Shown here piece after piece: positions 26,119 to 37,005 of a stretch of DNA of 64,000 bases. The notes beneath the pieces are model-generated. The model ran no database searches. It was not told where the DNA came from and saw nothing but the letters and a program-made list of their open reading frames with translations. The stretch's first letter is position 1. Each line of letters begins with the position of its first letter. Made by a program: the position numbers and the translations under genes. This DNA comes from Aquimarina spongiae (GTDB taxonomy: Bacteria; Bacteroidota; Bacteroidia; Flavobacteriales; Flavobacteriaceae): NCBI RefSeq assembly GCF_900141785.1, contig NZ_FQYP01000007.1, positions 248,001 to 312,000 on the forward strand, in the 5' to 3' direction.

Positions 26119-26535
26119 TTATTCATATTTTGACATTACCAATCGCAACTCATCAGTGATTGCAAATGTTTTGTCAATATTAAAATCAAAACATACGGCT
26201 ACATCATGCCCCTCGGCACAAAGCGTACCATCATCATTATACAACTTGTGATGTAATCCAAAGCTGGAATTCTTAATAAATTCAACTTTCGTTTTGATGA
26301 TGACATTTCCAGGAAAAAACAAAGGATGTTTGAAATCACACTTGGTAGAAACCAACATAGGTCCTTTTTTGGTTTCGGCGTACATTTGAGCTAACCCACT
26401 TACTTCCCAAAACTGCACTCTGGCACTTTGCATGTATTTCATAAAATTTACATTATTTACATGCTGATATGTATCCATCTCACTCCAATCAATACGAAGG
26501 GTGAGGGATAATTTAAATTCTGAATCTTGCATCAT
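26119..26535 (-). CDS. acyl-CoA thioesterase, hotdog fold
   Basis: A 138-residue single hotdog-domain protein. RIDWSEMDTYQHVNNVNFMKYMQSARVQFW-type sequence (seen as DTYQHVNNVNFMKYMQSA) is the 4-hydroxybenzoyl-CoA thioesterase family signature with the catalytic Asp position replaced by the HVNN arrangement. It hydrolyses an acyl-CoA of unknown chain. I chose ATG 26535 (tandem ATGs), because the longer reading frame to 26577 overlaps the end of the HIT gene and adds residues not seen in the family. It follows HIT by 4 bp. Confidence 0.85.
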   Translation of the reverse strand: MMQDSEFKLSLTLRIDWSEMDTYQHVNNVNFMKYMQSARVQFWEVSGLAQMYAETKKGPMLVSTKCDFKHPLFFPGNVIIKTKVEFIKNSSFGLHHKLYNDDGTLCAEGHDVAVCFDFNIDKTFAITDELRLVMSKYE

Positions 26536-26539
26536 TGCG

Positions 26540-26929
26540 CTATAAATTCGATTGGATCTCTGCAGCCAAGGTTTCAAACTCTTGGGTTGTCATAGAAATT
26601 TTGTGCTGAAATGTCATTTCTTTCATTTCATTAATAGGAATAAGATGCACATGCACATGTGGCACTTCTAATCCTACAACAGCGATTCCAACTCTCTTGC
26701 AAGAAACTGTTTTTTCCAGAGCTTTGGCAACTTTGCGTGAAAAACGCATCAACTCCAGATATTCATCTTCCCCAAGATCGAATATTTTGTCTTCTTCTTT
26801 TTTCGGGATACACAAGGTATGCCCCTTTGCATTTGGACTTATGTCCAAAAAAGCATAGAAATTCTCGTCCTCGGCAACCTTGTACGACGGAATTTCACCA
26901 TTAATAATTTTAGTGAATAGGGTAGGCAT
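26540..26929 (-). CDS. HIT family nucleotide hydrolase
   Basis: A 129-residue protein of the histidine triad family. The motif HVHVHLIP near residues 96-103 contains the catalytic histidine triad, and FLDISPNAKGHTLCIPKK is the N-terminal signature. Members cleave nucleotide-phosphoramidates or dinucleotides. It is downstream of greA on the same strand, behind a terminator, and heads a pair with the thioesterase. Confidence 0.93.
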   Translation of the reverse strand: MPTLFTKIINGEIPSYKVAEDENFYAFLDISPNAKGHTLCIPKKEEDKIFDLGEDEYLELMRFSRKVAKALEKTVSCKRVGIAVVGLEVPHVHVHLIPINEMKEMTFQHKISMTTQEFETLAAEIQSNL

Positions 26930-26994
26930 TAATTAAATTTTAGTCGGTTTATGATATTCGAAATATAGGTTATTTATTTGTAAGTCGAAACCAT

Positions 26995-27030
26995 AAAAAA
27001 GCCTTTTTTAAAAAGATAAAAAAGGCTTTC
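26995..27030 (-). terminator. greA terminator
   Basis: A 12-bp stem, AAAGCCTTTTTT (26998-27009) with its complement (27018-27029), is followed on the reverse strand by TTTTTT. Confidence 0.75.
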
Positions 27031-27054
27031 TGGGTTAGTTGTTAAATTTAATTC

Positions 27055-27531
27055 TCATTCTCTGGTAATCTCAACGACATCAAACTTCATTGTCCCATTA
27101 GGAACCTGAATCTCGGCAACTTCTCCTACACTCTTTCCTAAAAGGCCTTTGCCAATAGGAGAATCTACAGAGATTTTGCCTGTTTTAAGATCCGCTTCAC
27201 TTTGAGCTACAAGTTTATACGTCATTTCAGCTCCATTAATCTGGTTTTTAATTTTTACCGTAGAATGAATCAACACTTTAGAAGTGTCTAATTGCGACTC
27301 ATCTATAAGACGGGCACCAGCCAGGGTTTCCTCTAATTTAGCGATTCTCATCTCTAGCAGACCTTGCGCTTCTTTGGCAGCATCATACTCGGCATTTTCA
27401 CTAAGATCCCCTTTATCACGTGCTTCAGCAATAGCTTGCGAAGCTTTTGGGCGTTCTATATCTTTAAGATTATTTAATTCGTCTCGTAATTTTTTTAGCC
27501 CTTCTGCACTGTAATAAGATACTTTGCTCAT
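27055..27531 (-). CDS. greA: transcription elongation factor GreA
   Basis: A 158-residue GreA, which enters the RNA polymerase secondary channel and stimulates cleavage of backtracked RNA. Residues 1-75 form the coiled-coil with the acidic tip GDLSENAEYDAAKEAQ, and the C-terminal FKBP-like domain contains SPIGKGLLGKSVGE near residue 130. The longer frame from 27636 adds 35 residues unlike the family and would start upstream of the promoter; ATG 27531 (MSKVSYYSAEG) is the natural start. A promoter at 27586-27619 and a leader terminator at 27555-27578 precede it. Confidence 0.96.
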   Translation of the reverse strand: MSKVSYYSAEGLKKLRDELNNLKDIERPKASQAIAEARDKGDLSENAEYDAAKEAQGLLEMRIAKLEETLAGARLIDESQLDTSKVLIHSTVKIKNQINGAEMTYKLVAQSEADLKTGKISVDSPIGKGLLGKSVGEVAEIQVPNGTMKFDVVEITRE

Positions 27532-27554
27532 AACTTCATCGTTTATATAAATAC

Positions 27555-27578
27555 AAAAAATCCCATAGCTATGGGATT
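27555..27578 (-). terminator. intrinsic terminator (attenuator) in the greA leader
   Basis: A 20-bp perfect palindrome, AATCCCATAG plus its complement (27559-27578), is followed on the reverse strand by T residues (GGGATTTTTTG). It lies between the greA promoter and its ATG, about 25 bp upstream of the start codon, so part of greA transcription should stop here. Confidence 0.65.
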
Positions 27579-27585
27579 CGTTATC

Positions 27586-27619
27586 CAAAGATAACAAAAA
27601 TTTTACGGAAGACCACAAA
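27586..27619 (-). promoter_or_regulatory. greA promoter
   Basis: On the reverse strand, TTTG (27616-27619), a 22-bp spacer and TATCTTTG (27586-27593) match the Bacteroidota consensus. Transcription should begin near 27580. Confidence 0.65.
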
Positions 27620-27651
27620 TTTACGTAATTTGGCAACAGAATAATAGTGTT

Positions 27652-28086
27652 ATGAAAAAGATAGTGTTTTTGTTAGGTATACTTTTAATCGCATCATGCA
27701 GTAGTGATGATGACAATAGAAACAATCCTAATCTACCGAATGTTGGATTTACAGCTCAAATCAATCTTAATTTACCTCAATTCGTGAATCTAAGATTTCC
27801 TGGCGGAATTGTAGTTGATCGAACCGAAGGAAGAGGTATTCGAGGATTAATTTTATACAATCAAAATGATCAGCAGTTTTTTGCTTACGAACTAAGTGAT
27901 CCCAATATCCCTCTTATGGATTGTTCTGCTTTGGATGTTCAGGCTACTAGAGCAGTTTCTAATTGTGGTAATGATAATGTATATGAAATTACTTCTTTTG
28001 GGCAACAAGTACAGGGTGAGGGCGGCCAACCTCTTCTTCCGTATAGAATAGAAAAAAATGGCAATACGCTTACCGTTTCTAATTAG
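27652..28086 (+). CDS. hypothetical lipoprotein, possible degenerate Rieske-like fold
   Basis: A 144-residue protein with a lipoprotein signal (LLGILLIASC, Cys-16) followed by SSDDD, an arrangement typical of surface-sorted Bacteroidota lipoproteins. The body reads like flavobacterial Rieske-type lipoproteins: a glycine-rich GIRGLILYN strand, then DCSALDV, SNCGND and the ending LPYRIEKNGNTLTVSN. The CxH pairs that bind a 2Fe-2S cluster are not intact (CGND in place of CxH), so no cluster is expected. The family call is tentative. It is divergent from greA. Confidence 0.6.
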   Translation: MKKIVFLLGILLIASCSSDDDNRNNPNLPNVGFTAQINLNLPQFVNLRFPGGIVVDRTEGRGIRGLILYNQNDQQFFAYELSDPNIPLMDCSALDVQATRAVSNCGNDNVYEITSFGQQVQGEGGQPLLPYRIEKNGNTLTVSN

Positions 28087-28090
28087 GAGA

Positions 28091-29203
28091 TTACCAGCTT
28101 TGATCCCAGTCTTTCCAAACCGCTTCTAATCCTCGATTTTGAAGCATTGTTACGACATCTTCGGTAGCCCGTTCGTCTGATATTTCGAATTGCTCCAAAG
28201 ATTGTGGCGCTACGACATATCCTCCTGGATTGGTTTTGGATTCTGCGCTTATTGAGGTAATTCCCAAATTAACGATATGTTCTCTGAAAATTTCACTTTC
28301 ACGGGTAGACATCGATAATTCTACATCCTCATCAAGCATGCGGTACGCACAAATCAGCTGCACCAAATCTTCATCAGTCATTTCGACTTTAGGCTCTAAT
28401 CCACCACTATGGGGACGTAATCTTGGAAAGGAAATGGAATATTTTGTTTTCCAATACGTTTTCTGAAGGTATTTAAGATGTAAAGCTGTAAAAAAACTAT
28501 CAGCTCTCCAGTCTTCCAATCCGAAAAGGGCTCCCAGGCCAATTTTATGTATGCCAGCACGACCTAGTCGATCCGGTGTCTCTAAACGGTATTCAAAATT
28601 TGATTTTCGACCTTTGGGATGATGTTTTTTGTATTCTTCTTTATGATAGGTTTCCTGATATACCAATACCGCATACAAACCGCTCTCGATCAAAGTTTCG
28701 TAATCATTTTGATCCAAGGGCTGCACTTCGATACTAATATTTGAAAATTTTGAACGAATCAACTGGATGGAATGATTAATGTAATCCACACCCACCGTTT
28801 TGTTAGCTTCACCCGTTACCAATAGAATATGGTCGTACCCTTTACTTTTCAAATAATCCGCTTCCCTAAGAATTTCCTCGTCGGTTAATGTTCTTCTTGG
28901 GATTTTGTTGGTCATACTAAATCCGCAGTAAGTACAAATATTTTGGCACTCATTACTCAAATACATGGGTGCATACATCTGCATTGTATTTCCAAAGCGT
29001 TTTTTGGTGATTTGACTACTCATCTGAGCCATTTGCTCCAGATAGGGTTTTGCCGCCGGAGAAATTAACGCTTTAAAATCTTCAGCGGTTCTTCTGGTAG
29101 CGCGAATTGCCCGTAGCACATCTGCCTCGGTTTTGGTCAGAATATCATTCAAAACCCTATCCCAGTCATACTGATCAAATATGTCTTTGAAGCTATTATT
29201 CAT
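28091..29203 (-). CDS. thiH: 2-iminoacetate synthase
   Basis: A 370-residue radical SAM enzyme that cleaves tyrosine to dehydroglycine (2-iminoacetate) for thiazole formation. The cluster motif [11 protein letters not shown] near residue 85 has the CxxxCxxC spacing, and the C-terminal BATS-type region is complete ([11 protein letters not shown]). It uses tyrosine rather than glycine oxidase (ThiO), so the pathway here is of the radical SAM type. It is the last gene of the thi operon and overlaps thiG by 8 bp. Confidence 0.96.
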   Translation of the reverse strand: MNNSFKDIFDQYDWDRVLNDILTKTEADVLRAIRATRRTAEDFKALISPAAKPYLEQMAQMSSQITKKRFGNTMQMYAPMYLSNECQNICTYCGFSMTNKIPRRTLTDEEILREADYLKSKGYDHILLVTGEANKTVGVDYINHSIQLIRSKFSNISIEVQPLDQNDYETLIESGLYAVLVYQETYHKEEYKKHHPKGRKSNFEYRLETPDRLGRAGIHKIGLGALFGLEDWRADSFFTALHLKYLQKTYWKTKYSISFPRLRPHSGGLEPKVEMTDEDLVQLICAYRMLDEDVELSMSTRESEIFREHIVNLGITSISAESKTNPGGYVVAPQSLEQFEISDERATEDVVTMLQNRGLEAVWKDWDQSW

Positions 29204-29966
29204 TTAGAAAACTTGTTAACGGGCTACTTGCCTCTGCGTGTTTTTTTATAGGGGCTAACTTTGCATTATATGCTATTCTTCCCGCTTCTACCGCCATTCT
29301 AAAGGCATTTGCCATGGCAACCGGATCTTGCGAAACTGCTATTGCTGTATTTACCAAAACGGCATCTGCTCCAAGTTCTATCGCTTGAGCTGCATGAGAT
29401 GGACTACCAATACCCGCGTCAACAATTACAGGAACATTACTTTGATCGATAATAATCTCCAAAAAATCTAAGGTTTTGAGACCTTTATTACTCCCAATTG
29501 GGGCTCCCAGAGGCATTACACACTGTGTGCCTACTTCTTCTAGTCTTTTACACAAAACGGGGTCTGCATGGATATAAGGCATCACCACAAATCCTAGTTT
29601 CACCAATTCTTCTGCTGCAATTAATGTTTCTATAGGATCCGGCAATAAATATTTTGGATCCGGGTGAATTTCGAGTTTTATCCAGTTGGTTTCCAAAGCC
29701 TCTCTTGCCAATTGAGCCGCAAAAACAGCTTCTTTTGCATTACGAACACCAGAGGTATTTGGCAATAAATTAATGCGCTCATGACTTAAATGATTTAAAA
29801 TATCATCATTTTCATTTTGCACATCGACACGTTTTAAGGCTACGGTTACCAACTCACTTTCTGAAGCTAGTAATGCATCCCTCATCAACACCGAAGAACT
29901 AAATTTTCCGGTTCCTGTAAATAAGCGCGAAGAAAATTCTTTGTCTGCTATTCTTAATGTATCCAT
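29196..29966 (-). CDS. thiG: thiazole synthase
   Basis: A 256-residue TIM barrel that condenses deoxyxylulose 5-phosphate, 2-iminoacetate and ThiS thiocarboxylate into the thiazole ring. [13 protein letters not shown] at residues 13-25, VTVALKRVD with the Schiff-base Lys, [15 protein letters not shown] and [20 protein letters not shown] are diagnostic. It overlaps thiH and thiE (by 13 bp). Confidence 0.97.
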   Translation of the reverse strand: MDTLRIADKEFSSRLFTGTGKFSSSVLMRDALLASESELVTVALKRVDVQNENDDILNHLSHERINLLPNTSGVRNAKEAVFAAQLAREALETNWIKLEIHPDPKYLLPDPIETLIAAEELVKLGFVVMPYIHADPVLCKRLEEVGTQCVMPLGAPIGSNKGLKTLDFLEIIIDQSNVPVIVDAGIGSPSHAAQAIELGADAVLVNTAIAVSQDPVAMANAFRMAVEAGRIAYNAKLAPIKKHAEASSPLTSFLNE

Positions 29967-30604
29967 TGCTTTAATCTAAACGTGTTTTTAATATTTTCAA
30001 TTTTTTCTTTGATATCATCGCCTTCCTGGTTGGTCAACATTCCTGAAACCGCTATACCCGTAATTCCTGTTTCCAAAAGATTAGGAATATCTTTTTCCAG
30101 AATCCCCCCAATAGCGACTACCGGAGTTTCAATATGTCGTTGTTGAAGCTCTGACAGTATCTCGGTATATCCTTCTGTCCCTAAAACTGGGCTTAATTTC
30201 TCTTTGGTTATCGTAAAACGAAATGGCCCCAAGCCAATATAATCTACTCCATTTTTTGAGTGTTGTATGCAATCTTCGAGGGTATTTGCAGTACCTCCGA
30301 TGATATAATTATCACCAAGGATGGCTCTTGCTTCTGTTGGATTCATATCTTCCAATCCCAAATGCACGCCATCGGCCTTTGCTGCCTGGGCAATACTAAC
30401 CTGATCATTTACAATCATAATGGCCTCGTATTGATCACAGATTTCTCGACATTTGATAGCGGTAGCCAAAGAGGCGCCCATATCGGTATTTTTCAACCGT
30501 AGTTGTATCCATCTACCTCCAGCCTGGCATACCTTAGTGATATTTTCAAGGTGCTTTTCTGGCGTATCTCCTTGAGAAATATATTGTAAACTTATTTCCT
30601 TCAT
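29954..30604 (-). CDS. thiE: thiamine phosphate synthase
   Basis: A 216-residue TIM barrel joining the HMP pyrophosphate and thiazole phosphate moieties. The substrate motif is WIQLRLKN (QLRxK), followed by [20 protein letters not shown] and [14 protein letters not shown], all diagnostic for ThiE. Since a divergent paralogue lies two genes upstream, this copy is the likely catalytic ThiE. Its end overlaps thiG by 13 bp. Confidence 0.95.
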   Translation of the reverse strand: MKEISLQYISQGDTPEKHLENITKVCQAGGRWIQLRLKNTDMGASLATAIKCREICDQYEAIMIVNDQVSIAQAAKADGVHLGLEDMNPTEARAILGDNYIIGGTANTLEDCIQHSKNGVDYIGLGPFRFTITKEKLSPVLGTEGYTEILSELQQRHIETPVVAIGGILEKDIPNLLETGITGIAVSGMLTNQEGDDIKEKIENIKNTFRLKQWIH

Positions 30605-30620
30605 AGGTGCATTCTAATTT

Positions 30621-31391
30621 CTATATACTATGATATCCTAAAAGACTTGTATTAGAGCTTAGCACTCGTTCTATATATCGTTTGGCTCTGAAACAGGCTT
30701 TCTGCAAAGGAAATCCCTGTGCCAAATAGGCTACTACTGCAGAAGAAAAAACACAACCACTTCCATGTTTTTCTGAAACACTATCTGCTTTCGGTTTCAA
30801 CACGAAGTGTTTTCCTTCTACGGTAAATAACTCATCGACTCCCAATGCATCTTTTCTGTGACCTCCTTTCAATAAGACATTGGTTTTACCGCTTATATGT
30901 TGTATTGTTTCTTCAATTGTTTTATCAGGAAACAATCCTTCAATCTCCTTATAATTAGGTGTTAACAGGTATATTTTACTCAAAATAGTATTGAAAAGCT
31001 GTTCTGTACTCTCCAAAATTGATGTATCCGTATCATAAAAATCAAAACCTGAACTGGATTTTAATACAGGATCTAACACAATCTTTATATCCGAGTTTTT
31101 ACCTTGTAATACCTCTATAATTTCTAATAGCCTACTCCAATCGGGAACAATCCCTATTTTGGCATATTTGATAGTGAAACGATCAAACAAAATGTCTATT
31201 TGATGTTTAATCACCTCTAAATCTACCCAAAGCGACGAGACAAAGTTCACATCGTTTTGAATAGTGTTGGCCGTACAGACCGACAAACCATACACCTTTA
31301 ATGCTTCAAAAGTTTTGATATCAGCGGTTAGACCTGCTCCATTGGATGGGTCAAACCCTGCCACAGTCAATACATTTGGTCGTGTCTTCAT
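30621..31391 (-). CDS. thiD: hydroxymethylpyrimidine/phosphomethylpyrimidine kinase
   Basis: A 256-residue ribokinase-fold enzyme phosphorylating HMP and HMP-P. VLTVAGFDPSNGAGLTADIK at residues 7-26 is the usual ThiD N-terminus (with DPSNGAG in place of the common DSSGGAG), and the C-terminal GSGCVFSSAVVAYLAQG contains the anion hole and catalytic Asp position, where the usual GTGCTLSSA reads GSGCVFSSA. It lies between the two ThiE-like genes. Confidence 0.93.
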   Translation of the reverse strand: MKTRPNVLTVAGFDPSNGAGLTADIKTFEALKVYGLSVCTANTIQNDVNFVSSLWVDLEVIKHQIDILFDRFTIKYAKIGIVPDWSRLLEIIEVLQGKNSDIKIVLDPVLKSSSGFDFYDTDTSILESTEQLFNTILSKIYLLTPNYKEIEGLFPDKTIEETIQHISGKTNVLLKGGHRKDALGVDELFTVEGKHFVLKPKADSVSEKHGSGCVFSSAVVAYLAQGFPLQKACFRAKRYIERVLSSNTSLLGYHSI

Positions 31392-31394
31392 CGA

Positions 31395-31997
31395 TTACGA
31401 TGCTATTACTTCTTTACACTTGTTATGAATAGCACCAAAGCTAGACAAAAGATCATCTGTATTCCATACACCGCCTAACACTCCAACGCCTTTAAAACCT
31501 AAATCAAATGTTGCCTGAAGTGTATCTTCATTAATTCCGCCCATACCCACAACAAACTCATCGAGATGATTTACATCAAAACCTTTCCCTTCATAACCTG
31601 CCTTGGATATCGAGCTAAAAACCGGACTTAAAAGCACATACTCAAAATTTCCTGAGCTATCAACAATATCCTCGATGCTATGAAAAGAACTTGACACTTT
31701 TAATCCTTTATTTTCATAAACCTTCAAAGTAGCTCGTAGTGCATCTTCCAGGTTTAGTCTTGCTTGTTCCTGCAGATGAATACCTCTAAGAGTATATTCT
31801 TGAGTTAATTCATGGTGTTCATGCAACATAATTCGGTTATAGAATTTTGGATCTATCTGATCTAAAAGCGCTCGATAACCATCAATACTGAAGCTAGGTT
31901 TTCTAAGATGTAATCGCTCTAAACCCGCATCAAACAACGCGTTGATTTTGGCCGCTTCATCTTCGATAGTTCTCTCGGAAGTAAGTACAATTAGCAT
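31395..31997 (-). CDS. ThiE/TenI-like paralogue
   Basis: A 200-residue TIM-barrel protein of the thiamine phosphate synthase superfamily. Compared with the ThiE at 29954-30604, the substrate motif QLRxK reads HLRKP (in RLHLRKPSFS), losing Gln and the second Lys; this is closer to TenI-like proteins. GIHLQEQARLN, VLLSPVFSSISKAGYEG and GMGGINEDTL are recognisable superfamily elements. It may have a regulatory or salvage role. I placed the start at ATG 31997; the longer frame uses TTG 32021. Confidence 0.8.
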   Translation of the reverse strand: MLIVLTSERTIEDEAAKINALFDAGLERLHLRKPSFSIDGYRALLDQIDPKFYNRIMLHEHHELTQEYTLRGIHLQEQARLNLEDALRATLKVYENKGLKVSSSFHSIEDIVDSSGNFEYVLLSPVFSSISKAGYEGKGFDVNHLDEFVVGMGGINEDTLQATFDLGFKGVGVLGGVWNTDDLLSSFGAIHNKCKEVIAS

Positions 31998-32071
31998 GTT
32001 CTTTTTTTTCGGAATTGGCAAAAGATTCGATCTCTATTACGAATCTTTTACTCATACCCATTTATATAAGA

Positions 32072-33967
<1,896 letters not shown>

Positions 33968-33983
33968 TCATATAATAAAAATC

Positions 33984-34184
33984 TTATCCACCTTGAGTAG
34001 CCTGGATAATAGTAACTTCGTCTTTTTCTTTTAGTGTTAATTGTCTCCAGTTTTCTTTTGAAATCACCTCATTATTAACGGCAACAGCAATTCCGTTTGT
34101 AGAAATCTGTAACTGCGCCAGTAGCTTTTCAATAGAACTATCTTCTGAAATAGATTGAGACTGATTGTTTACGTTTATGATCAT
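33984..34184 (-). CDS. thiS: sulfur carrier protein ThiS
   Basis: A 66-residue ubiquitin-fold protein ending in the GG pair needed for thiocarboxylate formation (ITIIQATQGG-type end, seen as IIQATQGG). It starts with the beta-grasp strand MIINVNNQSQSI. It delivers sulfur to ThiG. It is the first gene behind the TPP riboswitch. The adenylating enzyme ThiF is not found in this window. Confidence 0.95.
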   Translation of the reverse strand: MIINVNNQSQSISEDSSIEKLLAQLQISTNGIAVAVNNEVISKENWRQLTLKEKDEVTIIQATQGG

Positions 34185-34267
34185 ATCATTTTTTGGATTA
34201 ATCCATAAACTTTAGAAAGTATCTATACAACCAGGTTGATAAGAAAAATCACAACATACTGAAGTGA

Positions 34268-34358
34268 TCATAACTTTTCCCTTCGTCGGTACTAACCGCA
34301 TCAGGTTCAAAGGGTATTTCTCAGACCAAAACCAAAGTTAAGGACACCCCTAAAGCTT
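34268..34358 (-). ncRNA. TPP riboswitch (THI element)
   Basis: On the reverse strand the region reads GGGGTGTCC (near 34341-34351), then CTGAGA, ATACCCTTTGAACCTGATG and GGTTAGTACCGACGAAGGG, the conserved core of the thiamine pyrophosphate riboswitch with its P1-P5 helices. It lies 84 bp upstream of thiS and controls the seven-gene thi operon, reducing expression when TPP is abundant. Confidence 0.96.
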
Positions 34359-34468
34359 ATTTATGATAAAAATACTTAATCTTCCAGTAACAAAGCCGCT
34401 AAAATTAATTTTTTAACGTTCTATTACTGAATTTGTTCGAGTTTTAGATCAAAGATCGCTGTACTCTT

Positions 34469-34476
34469 TAAATTTG
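34469..34476 (+). promoter_or_regulatory. -7 element of the hybrid kinase gene
   Basis: TAAATTTG matches TAnnTTTG, 103 bp before the start of the hybrid histidine kinase. No good -33 TTG is seen. The remainder of 34359-34578 holds no gene. Confidence 0.35.
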
Positions 34477-34578
34477 AATACAAAAATACAAGGTTATATT
34501 GATTTATTGTAACTTTAATACACTTAAAACAATGGTTTTGCATTTTTTAAGTTAGTACTACTAGGTGAACAAGATGAT

Positions 34579-37005
34579 ATGAAGAATACTAAAAGATCGG
34601 TTACTTATAAAATTATCGCAGGTTACCTACTCGCCGGGTTACTTGCCGTTACTGCTTTTTGGGTTATTTATCAGCAGCTAAATAATTATACCCAAACGGC
34701 AGAGATGGAAAACTATAATAATGAAAAATTATTCTTAGTAGGTGAAGCGATCACTGGCCTGTATGAAGCGGAAAGCTTAACAAGAAATATTGTTCAAACT
34801 TATGACACCAATAAGTTCAAAATCTATAAGATCAAAATTGACACCATTCTAAATACCATTGATAAGGTATCACAAATCTCAGACGACACATTACAGACCC
34901 AAAAAATTGATAGTATAGAATCCTTAATTGATCGCAAGAATAAAAACCTCGAAGAGCTTATCAAAATCTATAAGCAACGCAAACAGAAAGGGTTATATGA
35001 AACCGCTATTGACGAGTTGAAAAAAGTAAATAAAAGTTTTGGCGGATATGAAGACTATGACAAACGATTCAAAAACTATGATGAACGTACCAAAAGAGCA
35101 CTGATCGACATCTTAGAATATACCAAAAAAGACAATGCAAAGCGATTAACTAATCAAACTGTTGACTCTTTGGCAACCTCTGTAAAACAAGTACTTGCCG
35201 AATTAGAGAGGAGAGATCAAAAATACAAGCGAGAAATATCTGTCAAAGAAAATAATCTACTCAAGAACGATCAGGTCATTACCAAACAACTTAGAGACTT
35301 GCTGGCAGCAATAGAACGTAACGAAAGAAATCAATATAGAGCAAGATTAGAAGCTTCTAATCGAATTTTAAACAACACCTCGAATATAATCATGATTATT
35401 GCGGTAATCAGCGTATTGATCGCCATTATCTTTCTGTTTTTGATTACCAAAGATATTTCTAAAAGTCAAAAATACCGGAATGAATTAGAATCCGAAAAAG
35501 CATATACCGAATCTCTTCTTAAAACAAGAGAATCCTTGATTAATACGGTTACTCATGATCTTCGTTCTCCACTTAATACTGTTATAGGGTACTCTGATCT
35601 TTTGGAGAGAACTGGTTTAAGCAATAAACAAAAGCACTATTTGGGGCACCTCAAAAAGTCTTCTGATTATATTCTTCATTTGGTGAATGACCTTTTGGAT
35701 TTATCAAAACTGGAAGCAGGCAAAATGATTATCGAAGAGCTGCCTTTTTCTCCCGAAAAATTAATAGAAAATACAATTTCCAGTGTTATTCCTGTTAACG
35801 ATAAAAAGAATCTGGATATTCAGATCATTACCGATGACTTATTAAAAAAGCAATACATCAGCGATCCTTTTCGGATTAAGCAAGTTCTTACTAATCTACT
35901 TCATAATGCCTATAAATTTACTGATGAAGGTTCAATTGTTGTAGAAAGCACGGTTATTGAAAATGGCCTTTCAGAAAAACAATTGGTAATTGCGGTAAAG
36001 GATACAGGAATAGGAATTACTGCAGAGCAACAGCAAGTTATTTTTGAGGAATTCTCTCAGGGAGATGATGACACCGAAAAGAAATTTGGTGGTTTCGGAT
36101 TAGGGCTGTCGATTACTAAGAAAATTATACAATTACTGAATGGTAAAATCACTTTAAAAAGTGAACCAGAAGAGGGAAGTGTTTTTACCATCTATATCCC
36201 AATAAAACAATCTAACTCTTTGATTCCTGAAGAAGAAACCGAAGTACTGGAGATACAAAACTTCTCAAATAAAAAGGTGTTAATTGTCGATGATGATCCT
36301 AGTCAGTTATCCCTAACTAGTGAGGTAGCTACGCTAGCCGGTCTTACATATGACGTTTGTGAGAATGGTCTTGAAGCTGTTGCCTTGCTAGAGAAAAACG
36401 ATTATGATTTGGTTTTGACCGATATACAAATGCCTAAAATGGATGGCTTTGTACTGATTAAAACCATAAAAGAAGAGTTGAAAAAAGAGAACTTACCCGT
36501 GATTGCCTTATCTGGAAGAACAGATACTTCTGTCTCTGAATATCAGGATGCAGGTTTCTCGGGAAATTTAAGAAAACCATATGCTCCCAAAGAATTGATC
36601 GACCTTATTGCCAGGATATTAAATGTTGATCTTATCGAATATGAAAACGAGATGCCTAATCTTTTGGATTCAGAAGAATATTCTCTTAATGACTTAATGC
36701 TTTTTGCACACGGTGACTCTGACTCTTTATACGCTATTCTGGATACTTTTTATGAGAGTACCGTCGATAACATCAAAGATCTAAAGACTATGGTATCCAA
36801 AAAAAACATCAACCAAATCAAGAAGATTGCTCATAAAATGCTTCCGATGTTTAAGCAAATAAAAGCTAAAGAAGTAGTTCCAGTTTTGACTCGACTAGAA
36901 CATCCTGAGCAATATGACATGAAAGATTCTGAAGTTCTTGAGCTTTCCCAAAAGGCAATAAGCAATATAGAAAGCTTAATTGACAAGCTTAAAGTAGAAA
37001 ACTAA
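34579..37005 (+). CDS. hybrid histidine kinase with receiver and HPt domains
   Basis: An 808-residue membrane phosphorelay protein. Helix 1 (residues 10-30), an extracytoplasmic helical sensor of about 230 residues, helix 2 (about 270-290), a HisKA domain with His-326 in VTHDLRSPLNTVIGYSD, an ATPase domain with DTGIGITAEQQQVIFEEFSQ and FGLGLSITKKI, a receiver with Asp-615 in LVLTDIQMPKMDG, and a C-terminal HPt domain with His-752 in IKKIAHKMLPMFKQ. All phosphorelay steps are therefore in one chain. It converges on, and overlaps by 4 bp, the NtrC-type regulator, its probable partner. Confidence 0.93.
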   Translation: MKNTKRSVTYKIIAGYLLAGLLAVTAFWVIYQQLNNYTQTAEMENYNNEKLFLVGEAITGLYEAESLTRNIVQTYDTNKFKIYKIKIDTILNTIDKVSQISDDTLQTQKIDSIESLIDRKNKNLEELIKIYKQRKQKGLYETAIDELKKVNKSFGGYEDYDKRFKNYDERTKRALIDILEYTKKDNAKRLTNQTVDSLATSVKQVLAELERRDQKYKREISVKENNLLKNDQVITKQLRDLLAAIERNERNQYRARLEASNRILNNTSNIIMIIAVISVLIAIIFLFLITKDISKSQKYRNELESEKAYTESLLKTRESLINTVTHDLRSPLNTVIGYSDLLERTGLSNKQKHYLGHLKKSSDYILHLVNDLLDLSKLEAGKMIIEELPFSPEKLIENTISSVIPVNDKKNLDIQIITDDLLKKQYISDPFRIKQVLTNLLHNAYKFTDEGSIVVESTVIENGLSEKQLVIAVKDTGIGITAEQQQVIFEEFSQGDDDTEKKFGGFGLGLSITKKIIQLLNGKITLKSEPEEGSVFTIYIPIKQSNSLIPEEETEVLEIQNFSNKKVLIVDDDPSQLSLTSEVATLAGLTYDVCENGLEAVALLEKNDYDLVLTDIQMPKMDGFVLIKTIKEELKKENLPVIALSGRTDTSVSEYQDAGFSGNLRKPYAPKELIDLIARILNVDLIEYENEMPNLLDSEEYSLNDLMLFAHGDSDSLYAILDTFYESTVDNIKDLKTMVSKKNINQIKKIAHKMLPMFKQIKAKEVVPVLTRLEHPEQYDMKDSEVLELSQKAISNIESLIDKLKVEN

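Noticed and set aside
34300..34330. GGTTCAAA sequence resembling a tRNA T-loop
   Set aside because: It lies in the TPP riboswitch core (TTTGAACCTGATG on the reverse strand); no cloverleaf can be drawn around it. No tRNA was found in the window.
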